A DNA stretch of 8,247 nucleotides from Actinomycetes bacterium (GTDB lineage: Bacteria > Actinomycetota > Actinomycetes > Propionibacteriales > Propionibacteriaceae): contig JAEZZG010000035.1 in the NCBI GenBank assembly GCA_023442485.1, positions 1-8,247 of the forward strand, read 5' to 3'. The position numbers and the translations under genes were made by a program. Below, one piece after another: positions 5,052 to 8,247 of this stretch. The notes beneath the pieces were generated by a model, which worked only from the letters and a program-made list of their open reading frames with translations, was not told the DNA's origin and did not search any database. Numbering within the stretch: the first letter of the stretch is position 1; each line of letters begins with the position of its first letter.

Positions 5052-8000
5052 TCAATCGCAGAAAGTCTATCGCGGCGAAGATTCTGATCTGGATCTTCGC
5101 TTTATCGACGCTCACCAGCGCCTTCGCTTTGGCGATGCGAAAGATCATCACCTATTCGCCTGGACTGACTGCCGTCGAAAGATTCTTCGTCACGCTCAAC
5201 GTCCCGGCTACTGCGTCGCTGGTCTCCTTAGTGACGTCGGCGTTGACCTTCGTCGGTCTACTGCGCCACAAACGCTTCGCCCTCGTCACCGTCATGCTTT
5301 TCCAGATCTTCGGAATTGCCAGCGCCTTGACCACTATCGGGTTAGTGCTCGCGATTAGGCCACGAAAGATGTGGCCGTGGGTAATCTACAACCTCATCGA
5401 GTTGGTGATAGCCGTTGTGGCCCTGGTGGTGGTGATCTGGCTCAGGGAGATCTTCACAGCCCAGTCACGCCGTGGATCATGGAAACTGGCTAGTTTCTTC
5501 TCCGTCATCGGAACCGTGTTCACCTTGGGGCTGGCCTGGGTCTTGCTCCATGTAAAACACATCCCCGGCAAGTTCTGGAAGAACTTCGCGGCGGTTATCT
5601 TCCAAGGCGTCGGGCTCGACTATGGGCACCACAAGATCGCCCAAGTTCCGTCGATGATTCCGCGCCTAGTGTCGTTGAGCCTGGGTTTGACGGTCTGCTT
5701 GGCGGTGTGGGTATTCATCGCGTCTGCGAAAACCTTGGATTCGTGGTCGAGTGCCCAAGAGATTGAGGTGCGTCGACTCCTTTCTCAATACGGCGAAGAT
5801 GATTCTCTCGGCTACCTGGCGACCCGACGAGACAAGCTGCTGCATTTCTCGCCGACGCGCCGTTCCGCGATCGCCTACCAGTGCTTCGGGTCAGTGGCTT
5901 TGGCCTCAGGAGATCCGATCGGTGACCCGAGCGACTGGCCAGCGGCGGTGATGTCGTGGTACAAACAGGCTCGCAAATACGGCAACACCCCAGCCGTGAT
6001 CTCGTGCTCGGAAAAGGGTGCGCAGCTGTTCTCACATCTGCTCGGATACGAGATTCTTCGGCTCGGCGACGAAGCCATCATCTCCCCCGAGTCCTTCCGC
6101 ATCGATACACCAGGGATGACCGATGTCCGCAGGGCAGCTCGCCGTCTACGGCGGGCCGGATATGTCTGTCAGTTTAGGCTCCAAGACGAAACTGATTCGA
6201 GCGAGCTCTCCTTCCTCGACAGCATCGCCGATAGTTGGCGCCACGGCAAGGTCGAACGCGGTTTCTCCATGGCCCTGGGGCGACTCGGTGACCCGTCTGA
6301 CCCGCGCGTCGTCATCGCCCAAGTCAACGACGTCAACCAAGTCCCGGTTGCTCTGATGACCTTCGTTCCCTGGGGCAGACGCGGGATTTCCCTCGACTTC
6401 ATGCGCCGCTCCCCGCACGCACCCAACGGAGCCAACGAGTTCCTCGTCGCTGAGTTGATGGAATGGTGTAACAACCACTCGATCACCAAGGTGTCACTCA
6501 ACTTCGCATTCCTCCGCCAAGTCTTCGCCGATGCAGAAGAGATCGACGCCACTCCATTTGAGAAGGTGAACTCGCGTATCCTCGGCTTCTTCGATCATTT
6601 CTGGCAGCTCCAGCGTCTGTATCGATCCAACGCAAAATACAACCCGACCTGGGCACCGCGATATGTGGCTTTGCCATCCATCCTCAACCTGCCCTCGGTA
6701 GCTATCGCTTCAGGTAGAGCCGAGGGATTCCTGCCGACCCTATTCACCAGGAGAGACCCGGCTAGCGAAGCCCAGCTTAGAGCTGAAGAACTCGCAGAAA
6801 TTCGTTCCCTGGAACTGCCTCCGCCGCCTCAGCAGAATCTGTCTGCACTCACTGATCAAGAGCGGCACCGCAGTCGCCACGCCCGCGAGTTCGCCGAACA
6901 CGGCATCGACATTTCACCTGTGGGCGCGGTCGACGGGATCAACCTCGCCGACGTCACCCCTGAATCCTGGCGTGACCGTACGGTGTGCGTGATCGGACGG
7001 GTGCGCAATATCCGCGATCACGGCGGGGTGTTGTTCATCGATCTTCAGGACGGCGACAAGGTGGAGCAGTTCATCGTCGAAGCCGCTCAACTGGGACGCC
7101 AGAGCCTGCGCATGTGGGCACGTTGCCTGGACTGCGGTGACGTGATCCGCGCGGAATCTCGATTCGGCCACTCACGCAACTCGACCCCGTCTTTCATCGT
7201 CTCAGAACTGACCTTGCTGGCCAAGGCCTTCCAGCCGATTCCCTGGCGCGGGTTGAGCGATCCTCAAACCAGGCTGCGCAAACGCACCATGGACATGATC
7301 ATCCACCCGGCCCAGATCGATATCTTGAAGCTCCGTAGCCGTGCCATCGAGGCAGTCAGACAAACCCTGCTCGCCGATGACTACGTCGAGGTGGAGACTC
7401 CGATTCTCAACACGATTCACGGCGGAGCTACCGCCAGACCATTTAGGACCCACATCAATGCCTACGGCATGGATCTCGTCGCCAGAATCGCCCCCGAGCT
7501 GGCCCTGAAGAAACTCGTCATTGCCGGGATGGGGCCCGTGTTCGAGATTGGCCGCAACTTCCGAAACGAAGGGGCAGACGCGACCCACAACCCCGAGTTC
7601 ACCGTCGTCGAGGCCTATCGGCCCTTAGCTGATTACCATGACATGAGGAGGTTGACGCAGAAGCTGATTCAAGCCGCCGCCATCGCCGTCCATGACGAAC
7701 CAGTCATGCCCCTGCCAGTGGACGGCCCTGACAAGCCGAAACGCCTCGTCGATATCTCCGGTGACTGGCCCGTGGTGGATGTCTGCCACGCCGTCTCGGA
7801 GCGCGTCGGAATGGAGGTGACAGTCAGCAGCGACATGGACGAATTGATCCATCTCGCCCAAGCTCACCACATCGAGGTGAGGCCGGACTGGGAACAGGGC
7901 GCGATCATCGAGGAGCTCTACGCCGAACTGGTTGAAAGCCAGACTGTGATGCCGACCTTCTACGCAGATTTCCCTGCAGAGACGTCTCCACTGACCGCCC

Positions 8001-8247
8001 CACACCGGACCAAGGCGGGTTTGGTGGAACGCTGGGATTTGGTCGCCGGGGGAATGGAGTTAGGCACCGCGTATTCCGAACTCACCAACGTCGCCGATCA
8101 GCGCAACCGCCTGCTTCGTCAATCCTGGAAGGCTGCCCGAGGCGAAGGGGAAGCGATGCAGGTTGACTACGATTTCCTCGACGCAATGGCACTCGGGATG
8201 CCGCCAACGGGAGGATTGGGCATAGGATTAGATCGCTTGGTTATGGC
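5036..8247 (+). CDS. lysX: LysX: bifunctional lysylphosphatidylglycerol synthase / lysyl-tRNA synthetase (3' end cut)
   Basis: 1070 codons are open to the window edge; only about 20-30 C-terminal residues should be missing. Residues 1-230 contain about six membrane helices (roughly 14-34, 58-76, 80-107, 113-136, 150-172, 210-230). Residues about 240-560 form the DUF2156 lysyl-transferase domain, with ASGDPIGD near 291 and DFMRRSPHAPNG...VSLNFAF at about 454-495. A charged, proline-rich linker (PPPP near 596) leads to an OB-fold anticodon-binding domain (about 645-725) and a class II LysRS core: motif 1 around 767-791, motif 2 FEIGRNFRNEG...HNPEF around 835-857, a lysine-site ELGTAYSEL, and motif 3 GGLGIGLDRLVM at 1059-1070. 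The synthetase half charges tRNA with lysine and the membrane half transfers it to phosphatidylglycerol, giving resistance to cationic peptides in mycobacteria. All core motifs look intact. The gene is the second of an operon with the esterase. Whether it is the only LysRS in the cell cannot be seen. Confidence 0.95.
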   Translation, partial: MESTVINRRKSIAAKILIWIFALSTLTSAFALAMRKIITYSPGLTAVERFFVTLNVPATASLVSLVTSALTFVGLLRHKRFALVTVMLFQIFGIASALTTIGLVLAIRPRKMWPWVIYNLIELVIAVVALVVVIWLREIFTAQSRRGSWKLASFFSVIGTVFTLGLAWVLLHVKHIPGKFWKNFAAVIFQGVGLDYGHHKIAQVPSMIPRLVSLSLGLTVCLAVWVFIASAKTLDSWSSAQEIEVRRLLSQYGEDDSLGYLATRRDKLLHFSPTRRSAIAYQCFGSVALASGDPIGDPSDWPAAVMSWYKQARKYGNTPAVISCSEKGAQLFSHLLGYEILRLGDEAIISPESFRIDTPGMTDVRRAARRLRRAGYVCQFRLQDETDSSELSFLDSIADSWRHGKVERGFSMALGRLGDPSDPRVVIAQVNDVNQVPVALMTFVPWGRRGISLDFMRRSPHAPNGANEFLVAELMEWCNNHSITKVSLNFAFLRQVFADAEEIDATPFEKVNSRILGFFDHFWQLQRLYRSNAKYNPTWAPRYVALPSILNLPSVAIASGRAEGFLPTLFTRRDPASEAQLRAEELAEIRSLELPPPPQQNLSALTDQERHRSRHAREFAEHGIDISPVGAVDGINLADVTPESWRDRTVCVIGRVRNIRDHGGVLFIDLQDGDKVEQFIVEAAQLGRQSLRMWARCLDCGDVIRAESRFGHSRNSTPSFIVSELTLLAKAFQPIPWRGLSDPQTRLRKRTMDMIIHPAQIDILKLRSRAIEAVRQTLLADDYVEVETPILNTIHGGATARPFRTHINAYGMDLVARIAPELALKKLVIAGMGPVFEIGRNFRNEGADATHNPEFTVVEAYRPLADYHDMRRLTQKLIQAAAIAVHDEPVMPLPVDGPDKPKRLVDISGDWPVVDVCHAVSERVGMEVTVSSDMDELIHLAQAHHIEVRPDWEQGAIIEELYAELVESQTVMPTFYADFPAETSPLTAPHRTKAGLVERWDLVAGGMELGTAYSELTNVADQRNRLLRQSWKAARGEGEAMQVDYDFLDAMALGMPPTGGLGIGLDRLVM

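Noticed and set aside
5715..8005. Several 60-130-codon frames on both strands within lysX
   Set aside because: All are shadows of the continuous lysX reading frame, which carries intact motifs along its whole length.

Overview
The window most likely comes from an actinomycete (Actinomycetota) of moderate GC content. The main reason is the last gene, a LysX-type fusion of a membrane lysylphosphatidylglycerol synthase to a class II lysyl-tRNA synthetase, an arrangement well known from mycobacteria and relatives. Transcription starts that look leaderless or nearly so fit the same group. I cannot name the genus.

Positions 1-610 form a visibly AT-richer, degraded segment. It holds the 5' end of a small DUF3021-like membrane protein running off the left edge on the minus strand, an AT-rich 23-bp dyad upstream of it, a fossil of an IS3-family OrfA (start, ribosome site and about 19 codons, then an in-frame stop and loss of similarity), about 110 bases with nothing assignable, and a strong 18-bp perfect hairpin. 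This looks like an accessory-DNA junction.

Positions 612-2707 hold two divergent genes that both resemble DNA glycosylases but come from unrelated folds: a helix-hairpin-helix protein of the endonuclease III/MagIII-like group (minus strand) and an AlkZ/YcaQ-like winged-helix protein (plus strand). An ADP-ribosylglycohydrolase (2800-3654, minus strand) follows convergently. Together they suggest a small neighbourhood for repair or reversal of damage and ADP-ribosyl adducts. A shared pathway is inference only.

Positions 3888-8247 form a tightly coupled two-gene operon: a membrane-anchored alpha/beta-hydrolase esterase whose catalytic domain is predicted to lie outside the membrane, overlapping by 16 nt with lysX, which is cut by the right edge. 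LysX makes Lys-tRNA and transfers the lysine to phosphatidylglycerol, reducing the negative charge of the membrane. The coupled external esterase is a good candidate for the enzyme that removes aminoacyl groups from such lipids or otherwise remodels the envelope. This is the most interesting functional pairing in the window. I found no CRISPR array, tRNA, rRNA, intact mobile element or clearly novel multi-gene defence system.
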